Shown one piece after another: positions 45,581 to 53,980 of a stretch of DNA of 64,000 nucleotides. Source of the stretch: Methanococcoides sp052057775 (lineage in GTDB: Archaea > Halobacteriota > Methanosarcinia > Methanosarcinales > Methanosarcinaceae); contig NZ_CP195121.1 in assembly GCF_052057775.1 (NCBI RefSeq), positions 1-64,000 of the forward strand. The letters run 5' to 3'. The notes beneath the pieces were generated by a model. It worked only from the letters and a program-made list of their open reading frames with translations, was not told where the DNA came from and made no database searches. Numbering within the stretch: the first letter of the stretch is position 1; each line of letters opens with the position of its first letter. A program made the translations under genes and the position numbers.

Positions 45581-45630
45581 ATAATTCACCTTACCCAATT
45601 AGTTCGAACAACATTATTAATAAATACTTC

Positions 45631-46329
45631 TCAAAGCCCCACAAGTGCTTCCTTTTTGATCTGCTCCTTAGGCACACCCATCTCACGCAGCAACTCCTCT
45701 GTTGCTTTCATCATTGCAGGGGGTCCACATACGTAAATAACGCGATCCATGTAATCAGGTATTTGATCAACGATAATAGTGTCACATATACGACCTCTGA
45801 AACCGGGCCATTCCTCATCCGCCCGTGTCAGAGTGTGCACGACCTTCAGATTAGGGTTCTTGCTATCCATTTCCTCAAGCTCTTCCCGGAATGCAATATC
45901 CCCCTCGGTCTTATTGCTGCTCAGAATGACGATATCCGTCCCAGCCATCCTGTCACTGCAGTACCTGCAGATGCTTATCATAGGAGTTATCCCTATTCCA
46001 CCACTGATCAGGGCTATCTTATCGAACTCACCCTCGAAAGTGAACTTGCCGTAGGGACCATCTATGACAAGAATATCACCTACTTCCATGCCATCAAGCA
46101 CATTAGAGAACTCATGGCCGGTAAGCTTCTTGGTGAATTCTAAATATCCATTCTCAGTAGGGCTGCTTGAGATCGTGAAAGGTTTGCGCTGAATCTCCCC
46201 GTCCACAGGAATACTTACAAAGAAATACTGCCCTGCCTTATACTCAAATTCTTCAGGCCTTTCGAACCTGAAACTCTTAACATCATGAGTCTGCCATATA
46301 ATCTCAGTAATAGGTGCATCAAATTCCAT
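45631..46329 (-). CDS. FNR-like FAD/NAD(P)-binding oxidoreductase
   Basis: 232 residues. FAD site RKPFTISSSP, pyridine nucleotide site LISGGIGITPMISI and C-terminal VYVCGPPAMM. No iron-sulfur domain, unlike hydrogenase gamma or SudB proteins, so a partner must take the electrons. The start overlaps the end of isf by 11 bases, implying tight coupling with that protein. Soluble, cytoplasmic. Confidence 0.88.
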   Translation of the reverse strand: MEFDAPITEIIWQTHDVKSFRFERPEEFEYKAGQYFFVSIPVDGEIQRKPFTISSSPTENGYLEFTKKLTGHEFSNVLDGMEVGDILVIDGPYGKFTFEGEFDKIALISGGIGITPMISICRYCSDRMAGTDIVILSSNKTEGDIAFREELEEMDSKNPNLKVVHTLTRADEEWPGFRGRICDTIIVDQIPDYMDRVIYVCGPPAMMKATEELLREMGVPKEQIKKEALVGL

Positions 46330-46960
46330 TTATTTCTTCCCCCACAGCTGCTTTCTTTACCATCTGGGCGGTCTGGATAAGCTTACGAACGGTCTTTCGC
46401 ATGCTTCTCAAACCTTCCTCATCTTCTTCTATGCCCTCAGCGCCTTTGTCCTGTGACCAGAAAGTGCCTCCAAGATTTGAACCAAAGGAACCGCCTGAGA
46501 CCGGAAGCATCTCGTTGATGATGTAAAAGTTATGGATAGTCTGCAAAGCCGGCTCCTGCCCGCCCACACGGTCGCCACCATCGGCCATGCCTGCACCTAC
46601 CTTGTTCAGGAAGACCTTGAGGTCAGCGGCAACCACAGCACGGCAACGGTCCATCATAACTTTAGTCTGCCCGCTGATAGTACCCTGATAAACTGGAGTA
46701 CCAATGATCCAGGCATCTGCCCATTTCATCTTCTCATAGAGTTCCAGCATATCGTCCTTGTGTATACATCCCTGTTTGGTCCGGACGCAATGGTCACAAT
46801 GGATGCAGAACTTCAGATCCTTCCCCCTTGCAGAGAAGTAGTCTGTTTCCACATCATATTTTTCCTCTGCAAACTTAAGGGCTTCCATGACCATACGATC
46901 GGTCCCCTTCTTTCGGGGACTTCCGGATATTCCAAGCAGTTTAATTGCATTAACAGATAT
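46319..46960 (-). CDS. isf: Iron-sulfur flavoprotein Isf, apparent ATA start
   Basis: Two-electron/one-electron switch with FMN and a [4Fe-4S] cluster. The fold begins IKLLGISGSPRKKGTD; the compact cluster motif is CIHCDHCVRTKQGC. Family proteins start at about the residue before KLLGISGSPR, but no ATG, GTG or TTG occurs there in frame. GGAGG is seven bases before an in-frame ATA (ISVNAIKLLG), which I use, giving 213 residues. Upstream conventional starts would overlap the cytochrome gene by over 50 bases. Partner of afpA in Archaeoglobus. Confidence 0.82.
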   Translation of the reverse strand: MSVNAIKLLGISGSPRKKGTDRMVMEALKFAEEKYDVETDYFSARGKDLKFCIHCDHCVRTKQGCIHKDDMLELYEKMKWADAWIIGTPVYQGTISGQTKVMMDRCRAVVAADLKVFLNKVGAGMADGGDRVGGQEPALQTIHNFYIINEMLPVSGGSFGSNLGGTFWSQDKGAEGIEEDEEGLRSMRKTVRKLIQTAQMVKKAAVGEEINGI

Positions 46961-46976
46961 GTTAATTCCTCCAACG

Positions 46977-48368
46977 TTATTTTTTGGCCCTGTAGACGCA
47001 ACCCGCTGCGAGCAGGGACACTGCAAACAAGAGTGCACCAAAGCCGGGGGTCGATTCAGAAGGAACATCGGCCTCCCCATTGATAGACCCATAGGCAGTG
47101 GACATATCGATCACAGGTACATCATAGACACCTTCACCAAATAATTCGTCTACAGTATGCTGCGGTGCGGAACGATATAATAACTTTGCTTCAACAAGTA
47201 TCGGATCTGCAGCATCCTCTGGCATGATGAATGAACGGGATTCGACCGCTGATCCTTTCGGAAGGATCCTGTTGTCAGAAACAATGGATTCAGCTCCCCA
47301 CAACTTTGCAGTAACCTCGCCATCAGGATCAGCAAGGACCGTCTGATAGATGATCGCATCTTCGATATTATCCTCCGAACCGATCTGTCCTGAAACGTAC
47401 AGCTCTTTGCCATCAGCATCGGTCACAGAGACCTCAACCCACATCTGCCTCAGTTCAGTTATACCTGTTGGAAGCTTATGCCCTGCACCGGAATTCGTTA
47501 TTTCCACATCAATGGTCACCTCTTCACCGGCAACCGCCTCTGCCGGGACAGATACCTCCAGTGTTGCGGCTTCCCGGAGCCTTTCCCCAGCTTTTTCACC
47601 ATACATACCATCGCTGAGCTCTTCCAGCATGAACACATTCCCTCCGACGATCTCATGTATGGATATATGATCCCTCTTAGGGGCGCCTGACGCAGACCTG
47701 CCCGGGTTTGCCTCAAACTGTGTTATTCCGGGAGTCATATGGCAATCCTGACATGTGACCTCGTCCTCAGCATACTGGCTCTCAGACCATGAGGTGTAGG
47801 TGTCGTCAAGAGGAAGCCCATTGAAGGGGCTGTTCACATTATGGCACATGCTACAATATTCAGCCTCCATGTAGAATTCATTGAACTCGGACTCGTGAGC
47901 AGCAGACGGGGCATCGGCGTGTGGCCCCCACTTGACCTCACCGGGAGTTGAAACGAATGCACCGTTACCAACATCCCCTTCAGTGACCGTATGGCAGAAA
48001 TCGCATTGTACACTTTCAAGGGCCACATCACTTGCCATTGAATTATCGATAGGAGGTATTTCGCCGCTCACAAAGCCTATTGGAGAATGGCAGCGCACAC
48101 AGAATTCGTCAGTCTGCCCACCTGTGTCCTCACTGGCCATGACCAGCTCCGCCTGATAGAGCGGATCGACATAAGCATAGGCATGCATGCTTCCCTCCCA
48201 CTGACTGCGTATTATGGCGTGACAGTTGGCACACTTTGAATGACCGGCGAAGTCTTCAGAATCAACTTCACCAAAACCGGTAGGTTCTGCCGCGACAGCG
48301 GCCCCTGCGGTCAACAGTATGAACGATATGAACAATAATAAGACAGACCAAAAATGAACAGACCTTAT
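46977..48368 (-). CDS. Surface-anchored pentaheme c-type cytochrome (PGF-CTERM)
   Basis: About 463 residues. Signal peptide (FWSVLLLFISFILLTAG, cut near AVAAEP), then five CxxCH haem motifs: CANCH, CVRCH, CDFCH, CSMCH, CQDCH, all in the first half. A beta-rich domain follows (GAGHKLPTG). The end is STPGFGALLFAVSLLAAG plus a basic tail, the archaeosortase PGF-CTERM signal, so it should be attached outside the membrane. GGAGG lies seven bases before an in-frame ATA (IRSVHFWS), used here; an ATG seven codons earlier is the conventional alternative. Head of the operon with isf, FNR-like gene, rbr and afpA. Confidence 0.85.
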   Translation of the reverse strand: MRSVHFWSVLLLFISFILLTAGAAVAAEPTGFGEVDSEDFAGHSKCANCHAIIRSQWEGSMHAYAYVDPLYQAELVMASEDTGGQTDEFCVRCHSPIGFVSGEIPPIDNSMASDVALESVQCDFCHTVTEGDVGNGAFVSTPGEVKWGPHADAPSAAHESEFNEFYMEAEYCSMCHNVNSPFNGLPLDDTYTSWSESQYAEDEVTCQDCHMTPGITQFEANPGRSASGAPKRDHISIHEIVGGNVFMLEELSDGMYGEKAGERLREAATLEVSVPAEAVAGEEVTIDVEITNSGAGHKLPTGITELRQMWVEVSVTDADGKELYVSGQIGSEDNIEDAIIYQTVLADPDGEVTAKLWGAESIVSDNRILPKGSAVESRSFIMPEDAADPILVEAKLLYRSAPQHTVDELFGEGVYDVPVIDMSTAYGSINGEADVPSESTPGFGALLFAVSLLAAGCVYRAKK

Positions 48369-48533
48369 ATGAAATCCTCCTCGAACCATTGTTAGGATAT
48401 TGAATTGATAATAATAATGATAATAAATGAAATATAATAAAAGAAGGAAGGCCTTGAATGAAAGTTCAACGCACCTCAATACATGACTTTATAAGGCCAA
48501 TCCCTCATACCCGCTAAAAAGCAGGATCATGGT

Positions 48534-48881
48534 TTATTTTAAGAGTTTCAGTGCATCGCGGCATGCTGCAACAGCAGGTGCTCCGGATGTAATGGAGATA
48601 ACTTCCATTGTTTCCATGATCTCTTCTTTTGTTGCACCATTCTTCAAAGCACTCTTCATCTGTGACACAGTACATGCCTCACACTGCTTGGAGGCTACAA
48701 CGGCAAGAGCCATAAGGATCTTCACCTTTGCAGGGAGAGCACCATCAGTTAACAGTTTCTGGTCGCATCTAGAGTACTTCTTTACAAAATGAGGATCAAT
48801 TGCCTCCAGTGTTTCAAGAACCTTGGGTGTGAAGCCCATCTTTTCGCCTATGCTTTCTACTAGTTCCTTGCCTTCACTCAT
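48534..48881 (-). CDS. AhpD-like carboxymuconolactone decarboxylase family protein
   Basis: 115 residues. KQCEACTVSQMKSALKNG carries the CxxC...H-less variant of the alkylhydroperoxidase D motif, typical of redox-active CMD proteins. AAGGAG precedes the ATG. Just upstream of the cytochrome operon and downstream of the DUF2180 pair; a peroxide or thiol-redox role is inferred. Confidence 0.85.
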   Translation of the reverse strand: MSEGKELVESIGEKMGFTPKVLETLEAIDPHFVKKYSRCDQKLLTDGALPAKVKILMALAVVASKQCEACTVSQMKSALKNGATKEEIMETMEVISITSGAPAVAACRDALKLLK

Positions 48882-48927
48882 GATTGTTCACTCCTTAGGG
48901 ATAATCTGCATAAAATAAAATGTTCGA

Positions 48928-49152
48928 TCAAACACAGAAACCATCAGGTAACGTGTTGCTGAAGCAGTATTCGCACATTATCCTTGGAAGAGCATTGTGC
49001 AGGCGTTTTACTTCCGGCGGTTTTCCAACAGAAACGGGTAGGATGAGCTCTTTTGCATGATCCATGCAGACGGCCTTTCCACAGACGATACAAACAGCTA
49101 CAGCTTCAGAGTCCTTGCCTTCTTCCATACAGTCATAACATTTTGTCATCAT
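48928..49152 (-). CDS. DUF2180 cysteine-rich small protein, copy 2
   Basis: 74 residues from MMTKCYDCMEEGKDSEAVAVC. Zinc-binding-like spacing CYDC, CIVCGKAVC, DHA, then CEYC resembles a B-box or AN1 finger. It begins next to the stop of copy 1 and shares the opening pattern KCY.C...GKD..AV..CIVCGK.VC. Function unknown; found in methanogens. Confidence 0.75.
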   Translation of the reverse strand: MMTKCYDCMEEGKDSEAVAVCIVCGKAVCMDHAKELILPVSVGKPPEVKRLHNALPRIMCEYCFSNTLPDGFCV

Positions 49153-49159
49153 ACTCACC

Positions 49160-49393
49160 TCACTTGTTCTCGACCAGAGCACCGTGGCATGTTGTGCACA
49201 ATATTTTAAGCAGTGGCTGCATATCCTTTAGCTGGCAGGACTCACCGATACACCTGAGCTTTATATCAAATTCACCATCCCATTCAGGTATTTTTTCACG
49301 CTTAAGATGGTCTTTACAGACCCCTTTACCACATACGATGCAGATACCTACGGCATCCGTGTCTTTTCCGTTCTTTGCACATTCATAGCATTT
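49160..49393 (-). CDS. DUF2180 cysteine-rich small protein, copy 1
   Basis: 77 residues from MKCYECAKNGKDTDAVGIC, AGGTGATCT upstream. Same finger (CYEC, CIVCGKGVC, DH) and a longer C-terminal part with CIGESC and CTTCHG. That last motif reads CTTCH, a CxxCH, but there is no signal peptide, so haem attachment is unlikely. First gene of the minus-strand redox series. Confidence 0.75.
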   Translation of the reverse strand, partial: KCYECAKNGKDTDAVGICIVCGKGVCKDHLKREKIPEWDGEFDIKLRCIGESCQLKDMQPLLKILCTTCHGALVENK

Positions 49394-49912
49394 CATTAGA
49401 TCACCTGATGTCTTTTTGAAAAGGTGCTTTTCCAATATTTTCAACGTCTATACTGCACAGGATATTTCCAGAAATCATCTTAATACATGGCCCGATTATG
49501 ATCGAACGGACACACTAAGAGGAAATAGGCTGCCTGCTGCCTGAAATGCATTCCACCAACACAATTCCCAAATGTATTGAAAGATAACCCCGGAAAGTCC
49601 CTGAAACCACACGAATATGGATTCTATATTACTCTTAAAAATACGTTAGATCAATATTTATGCATATCGGTATTTCACATAATTGACAGCCAGAGGACTG
49701 TCACAGAACTGCATCCAAAAATAAACCGGTGAACGATACCACATTAGATAGTATTTTATAAATTCTATATAAACTATACTGATTTTTTTGGAAGAATCGT
49801 ACAAACAGCTATTAACCTTAGCAGGAATAATAACCAGACGTTCGGGATAAACCAATAAGGTTTTAATATATGCATGTAATCCTGAATAGCATTATTAAAT
49901 TGGAGGATTTAA
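49394..49912 (+). other. 519-base gap without a protein gene, with an orphan terminator
   Basis: No convincing coding region on either strand. It should hold the DUF2180 promoter (minus) and the mer promoter (plus). A hairpin TGACAG/CTGTCA lies at 49684-49703. At 49750-49780 AGTAT-TTTATA pairs with TATAAA-(CT)-ATACT and GATTTTTTT follows, a plus-strand terminator with no plus-strand gene before it. A short RNA ending at about 49789 is possible. Confidence 0.4.
49861..49870 (+). promoter_or_regulatory. TATA box for mer-fpoF
   Basis: TTTTAATATA, 52 bases upstream of the mer start, predicting a leader of roughly 20-25 nt containing TTGGAGGATTTAA. Spacing and composition fit an archaeal promoter for a highly expressed gene. 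Confidence 0.55.
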
Positions 49913-50899
49913 ATGACATTCGGAATAGAATTCGTGCCAAATGATCCAGTGCTTAAGATCGCACACTACGCAAAGCTCGCAGAACAGCAGGGATTTGACA
50001 ACGTGTGGATCACAGACCACTACAACAACCGTGATGTTTATTCAACACTGGCAGTTCTTGCCATGAACACAAACAGCATTAAGCTCGGTACCGGCGTTAC
50101 AAACCCATACACAAGGAACGCAGCAATCACAGCATCCAGTATCGGTTCAATCAACGAGATCTCCGGTGGACGTGCAATCTTAGGTCTCGGCCCTGGTGAC
50201 AAGGCAACCTTCGACGCAATGGGAATCGCCTGGGACAAGCCACTCACAACCACAAAGGAGAACATTTCCGCACTTCGCTCCTTCTTCGCAGGCGAAAAGG
50301 TCACAATGGACGGCGACATGGTCCAGTTCGGTGGCGCAAAGATGGCATTCAAGACCGGCAACGTACCTATCTACATGGGTGCACAGGGTCCAAAGATGCT
50401 CGAGCTCGCAGGAGAGGTCGCAGACGGTGTACTGATCAACGCATCACACCCAAAGGACTTTGAAGTAGCAGTCAAGCAGATCGCATCTGGTGCACAGAAA
50501 GCTGGCAGGGATCCAAAGGATGTAGACGTTGCAGCATACGCATGCTTCTCCATCGACAAGGACGCTGCAAAGGCAAAGAGTGCAGCTAAGATCGTAGTAG
50601 CTTTCATCGTCGCAGGTTCACCTGACATGGTCCTCGAGCGCCACGGCATTGATGTCGCTTCAAAGGCAGACATCGGCGGAGCAATCGCAAAGGGCGACTT
50701 CGGAGCACTCATGGGCGACATGGTCACAAACGACATGATGGATGCATTCTCCATTTCCGGTACACCAGATGACTGTAAGGCAAGGATCAACGAATTGCTT
50801 GACATCGGTGTAACCCAGATCGTTGCAGGTTCACCAATCGGACCTAACAAAGAAACAGCAATCAAACTCATCGGAAAGGAGATCATCGGAGGAAACTGA
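49913..50899 (+). CDS. mer: F420-dependent methylene-tetrahydromethanopterin reductase
   Basis: Reduces methylene-H4MPT (H4SPT) to methyl-H4MPT with F420H2, or the reverse during methyl oxidation. 328 residues, bacterial luciferase-like barrel: MTFGIEFVPNDPVLK, VWITDHYNNRDVY, LGTGVTNPYTRN, LGLGPGDKATFDAMG. Codon bias matches mcr. GGAGG precedes the ATG; the stop overlaps the fpoF start. Confidence 0.97.
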   Translation: MTFGIEFVPNDPVLKIAHYAKLAEQQGFDNVWITDHYNNRDVYSTLAVLAMNTNSIKLGTGVTNPYTRNAAITASSIGSINEISGGRAILGLGPGDKATFDAMGIAWDKPLTTTKENISALRSFFAGEKVTMDGDMVQFGGAKMAFKTGNVPIYMGAQGPKMLELAGEVADGVLINASHPKDFEVAVKQIASGAQKAGRDPKDVDVAAYACFSIDKDAAKAKSAAKIVVAFIVAGSPDMVLERHGIDVASKADIGGAIAKGDFGALMGDMVTNDMMDAFSISGTPDDCKARINELLDIGVTQIVAGSPIGPNKETAIKLIGKEIIGGN

Positions 50900-51933
50900 T
50901 GGTCCATCCAAAAATTATGGACGTCATCAATTTTGACGTCTGTACTGCTTGTGGGGCATGCGTATCGGCATGCCCTGCCGGTGCAATAACAATGGGCAAG
51001 GCTGCGGAGATCCGCGACCCTGACAACCTTGAGCTTTACTCACACGGTGCTGCCCCAAATGTATGTGAGGGATGCCTTACATGCAGCAGGATCTGTCCTG
51101 TGGTGGACGGTTACTTTGAGGACGAGTTCGCAAATGTCAGAAGCTTCCTTGCTGCAAAGAGCAACATTGCCGGTCAGGACGGTGGTGTTACCTCAGCTAT
51201 TGCACGGTCACTCCTCAGACAGGGTGAGATCGACTGTGTTGTCGGTATCACTATGAACGAAAAATGGGAAACCCAGCTTGAAGTCTTCACAAATGCAGAA
51301 GATGTCGAGAAAGCAAAAGGTACCAAGTACACATACGATTCCGTTCTTTCAATGCTTAGAGACCCGTTCAACGAGTATGAGAAGATCGCTGTGATCGGCG
51401 TACCATGCCAGGCACACGGTGCAAGGCTCATCTCAGAGAATGTCAACGACAAGATCGTACTCATCGTAGGTCTGCTTTGTATGGAGAGCTTCTACCACGA
51501 GGTTATGAGAGAGAAGATCATCCCAGAGATCATGGGTGTCAACATCGAAGATGTCAAAAAGATGGACTTCGGAAAGGGTAAGTTCTGGGCATACACCAAA
51601 GATGGTGAAGAGCACAACGTACCTATCTCAAAGGTCGCACCTCACGCAAGGAACCCATGCCACCACTGCAATGACTATACATCAGTCTTTGCTGACATAT
51701 CAGTAGGTTCAGTTGGTACCCCTGATGGCTGGAACTGTGTACTGATACGCACCGATGCCGGTGAGAAGTACTTCAAGATGGTCGAAAGTGAACTTGAGTT
51801 CATGGAAGATCCAAAGCCTGGAATGGGACTTATCGAAAAACTTGCAGGAATGAAACACGACAACAACTCAGAGCATTATCGTGAAGTCTACGAGAAGTTC
51901 TCATTTGAATGTGAAGGTGCTCCGTTCCGCTAA
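50899..51933 (+). CDS. fpoF: F420H2 dehydrogenase subunit F
   Basis: Electron-input subunit of the Fpo complex, which oxidises F420H2 and feeds methanophenazine at the membrane. 344 residues: two [4Fe-4S] motifs (CTACGACVSACPAG and CEGCLTCSRICPVV), then the FrhB/FdhB-type flavin and F420 domain (GVTSAIARSLL, GVPCQAHGARLI). The gene sits with mer, away from the rest of fpo, as in Methanosarcina; start and stop overlap as TGATG. The free protein may also serve as a ferredoxin:F420 oxidoreductase. Confidence 0.93.
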   Translation: MVHPKIMDVINFDVCTACGACVSACPAGAITMGKAAEIRDPDNLELYSHGAAPNVCEGCLTCSRICPVVDGYFEDEFANVRSFLAAKSNIAGQDGGVTSAIARSLLRQGEIDCVVGITMNEKWETQLEVFTNAEDVEKAKGTKYTYDSVLSMLRDPFNEYEKIAVIGVPCQAHGARLISENVNDKIVLIVGLLCMESFYHEVMREKIIPEIMGVNIEDVKKMDFGKGKFWAYTKDGEEHNVPISKVAPHARNPCHHCNDYTSVFADISVGSVGTPDGWNCVLIRTDAGEKYFKMVESELEFMEDPKPGMGLIEKLAGMKHDNNSEHYREVYEKFSFECEGAPFR

Positions 51934-51943
51934 GTTGTTGAAC

Positions 51944-52468
51944 ATGAATATGAAAAGGGCATTTTACATCGGGCGCTTCCAGCCATTTCATCTTGGCCAC
52001 TACTCTGTGATAACAAGGATCGCAGAAGAGGTCGATGAACTTATCATAGGGATAGGAAGTGCCCAAAGAACCCACGAGGCAAACAATCCGTTTACCGCAG
52101 GTGAGCGGGTAATGATGATCCGGCATGCCCTTGAAGACATTGATATTCACTTCTATGCATTACCCATTGACGACATCCAGCAAAATCCAATATGGGTATC
52201 ATATGTGACATCAAGAACCCCTCCTTTTGACACAGCTTACACCAACAACCCACTTGTCATCGAACTCTTCGAAGAAGCAGGAATAGATGTAAAGCAACCA
52301 CCAATGTACCTCAGGGAACAACATTCCGGCACAGAGATACGAAGGCGCATGCTTGCAGATGAAGAGTGGAAACACCTCGTCCCCGATGCTGTTGCAGACG
52401 TAATTGAGGAGATCGATGGTGTACGCCGTCTAAAACGTGTATCCGGAACCGATGGTTTCGATTACTAA
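51944..52468 (+). CDS. nadM: Nicotinamide-nucleotide adenylyltransferase
   Basis: Makes NAD from NMN and ATP. 174 residues from MNMKRAFYIGRFQPFHLGHYSV, with the nucleotidyltransferase HxGH motif and C-terminal SGTEIRRRM. Two close ATGs are possible. Begins ten bases after fpoF on the same strand, so possibly cotranscribed. Confidence 0.93.
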   Translation: MNMKRAFYIGRFQPFHLGHYSVITRIAEEVDELIIGIGSAQRTHEANNPFTAGERVMMIRHALEDIDIHFYALPIDDIQQNPIWVSYVTSRTPPFDTAYTNNPLVIELFEEAGIDVKQPPMYLREQHSGTEIRRRMLADEEWKHLVPDAVADVIEEIDGVRRLKRVSGTDGFDY

Positions 52469-52479
52469 TCAAAAAAGAA

Positions 52480-52513
52480 ATGGTGAATATCACCATCGAC
52501 ATAATACTTTTTT
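52480..52513. terminator. Bidirectional terminator between nadM and the lipoprotein gene
   Basis: ATGGTGA-ATA-TCACCAT, a perfect 7-bp hairpin at 52480-52496. A plus-strand T6 lies at 52508-52513 and on the minus strand TTCTTTTTTGA follows the stem, so it can serve both convergent genes. Confidence 0.7.
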
Positions 52514-52516
52514 AAA

Positions 52517-52978
52517 TTACCCAGATACAATAGAGGCTTCCTCAACCCAGATACCAACACCCTTCTGATAACGTGTTACTCTTCCAAGATAAGTAATTTC
52601 CTGACCTTTTATGAGTTTGGATGCTGCTTCGTTCTGGTCCTGCTTGAACGTTACACCCACATCAGAGATAGAGCCAGGACAATGTTTGACCTGTGCAGTA
52701 TACGAATTGCCATTATCAGTTACTGCAGCTATAGTGCCGGTCCACTGAACAAAGTTCCCTTTGTATTCTTCATCTATAAGAGCTGCAATTTCATCATCTG
52801 TAGTTTCAGGGTCACAATAAAAAACCCCAAGATCATCGAATGAAGTACTGATTACATCCACATTTAGTTCTTTAGCTATCTCAGAGACCTCTTCCGTATC
52901 ATCACCTGAATCTGAACAACCCGAAACCAAAAGTACCGCCATTAAAAGCAAAACCATTCCAATCTTTATGAATTTCAT
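52517..52978 (-). CDS. Lipoprotein of unknown function
   Basis: 153 residues. Signal peptide with lipobox LLVSGC, then an acidic spacer, a helical segment around DDEIAALIDEEY, and a beta-rich part (FVQWTGTIAAV...GQEITYLGRVTRYQKGVGIWVEEASIV) that resembles a small OB-fold. Two cysteines (YCDPE, KHCPG) could form a disulfide outside the cell. Not recognised otherwise. Confidence 0.65.
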   Translation of the reverse strand: MKFIKIGMVLLLMAVLLVSGCSDSGDDTEEVSEIAKELNVDVISTSFDDLGVFYCDPETTDDEIAALIDEEYKGNFVQWTGTIAAVTDNGNSYTAQVKHCPGSISDVGVTFKQDQNEAASKLIKGQEITYLGRVTRYQKGVGIWVEEASIVSG

Positions 52979-53189
52979 AAAAATACTCCTTCATATAATA
53001 CTACAAATAAAACGATTAAAAAGTATATCAAATTTTGTTTTCAAAACCAAGGTCACTACACTATACCAGGCTTCCGTCAGTACACATTTATGACAGTCAA
53101 ATATATTAGAGGAGATAAACATAGACTTTTTGAGGACCTCAGTCCAGATAGCATCACAACAATAAATCCAAAAAATAGGGGACTTTAAA

Positions 53190-53387
53190 GTGACAACATC
53201 AAAAGGAAAAGCACCTGTATTCTGTGAAAAATATTGCCCTGTTTGCAGATCTGCAAGAGCAGGGAACAGTGTGGGAAAAGCACTGCAAAACCTTGAATTG
53301 AAAATATTAGGGAAAAATGGCTGTATATGGGGAAAGGCAAGGACAGAATATTACGGAGTAACTCCTGACAAGCCGATCCAAAAATAA
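53190..53387 (+). CDS. Small cysteine-containing protein of unknown function
   Basis: 65 residues from a GTG start with GGGGAC upstream. FCEKYCPVCRSARAG has three cysteines in CxxxCxxC spacing and a fourth occurs in NGCIWG; this could bind zinc or an iron-sulfur cluster, but there is no radical SAM domain. Basic, no signal peptide. Coding-like composition and spacing favour a real gene. The 210-base upstream gap also holds GAGGAG followed by a 15-codon frame from an ATA at 53121. Confidence 0.5.
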   Translation: MTTSKGKAPVFCEKYCPVCRSARAGNSVGKALQNLELKILGKNGCIWGKARTEYYGVTPDKPIQK

Positions 53388-53408
53388 GATCAAATATTTC
53401 AGACTAAC

Positions 53409-53960
53409 TTAGAATATATCCTCGCTCCAGTCAAAAGAACCCGGCTTATATTGTTCACAGATAAGAGCATCATCACCTGAAAGTACCGCGGAGATGATGT
53501 TCTCAACATCCTCCACAACATCTTCGGCATGCCTTCCTGTGGTGTCCACCTCGTAGACCTTCTGGCACCACTCCACAGATTCCACGAGGATCACATCAAG
53601 GCATTCAGCTTCGACATTCTCCTGAACCTTGGACTCGGAATAATTGCGTGCCTTCAGCCTTTGGGTGAGCTCAGATGGAGCAGTGCGCAACACGATCACA
53701 ACATCAGCGATGTGGTGAGCCATATGACTGTCAAGTATGGTCACGCCTTCATCATCGCCCACAAGTTCACACACCCTGGAAAATACCCTGTCCATGTCAG
53801 CTACAACAGTATCCCTTTCTTCATCGACCTCTGAGTAGAGATGCTCACTTTTGATGAGGTCGTTCATGTGTATCACACGATACCCATGAGCTTCAAGGAC
53901 CCTGCAAACAGAGGTCTTTCCGGTGCCGGGAGTTCCGGTAAGTCCGATGATCATGCACAT
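53409..53960 (-). CDS. AK6/Fap7-type adenylate kinase family protein
   Basis: 183 residues. P-loop GLTGTPGTGKTS, then HMNDLIKSEHLY and TILDSHMAHH, features of the AK6/Fap7 group that combines adenylate kinase or ATPase activity with a role in small-subunit rRNA maturation. The C-terminus beyond residue 160 is acidic. Lies 20 bases after trpG and may be the last gene of that transcript. Confidence 0.85.
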   Translation of the reverse strand: MCMIIGLTGTPGTGKTSVCRVLEAHGYRVIHMNDLIKSEHLYSEVDEERDTVVADMDRVFSRVCELVGDDEGVTILDSHMAHHIADVVIVLRTAPSELTQRLKARNYSESKVQENVEAECLDVILVESVEWCQKVYEVDTTGRHAEDVVEDVENIISAVLSGDDALICEQYKPGSFDWSEDIF

Positions 53961-53980
53961 TCAAATGCTTCTAATGGACA

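Noticed and set aside
49160..49393. c-type haem site in DUF2180 copy 1 (CTTCH)
   Set aside because: The protein has no signal peptide, so haem attachment outside the membrane is not expected; the cysteines fit a zinc finger.
49658..49855. 65-codon minus-strand frame in the gap before mer
   Set aside because: AT-rich, crosses the plus-strand hairpins, no ribosome site, no similarity to known proteins that I can see.
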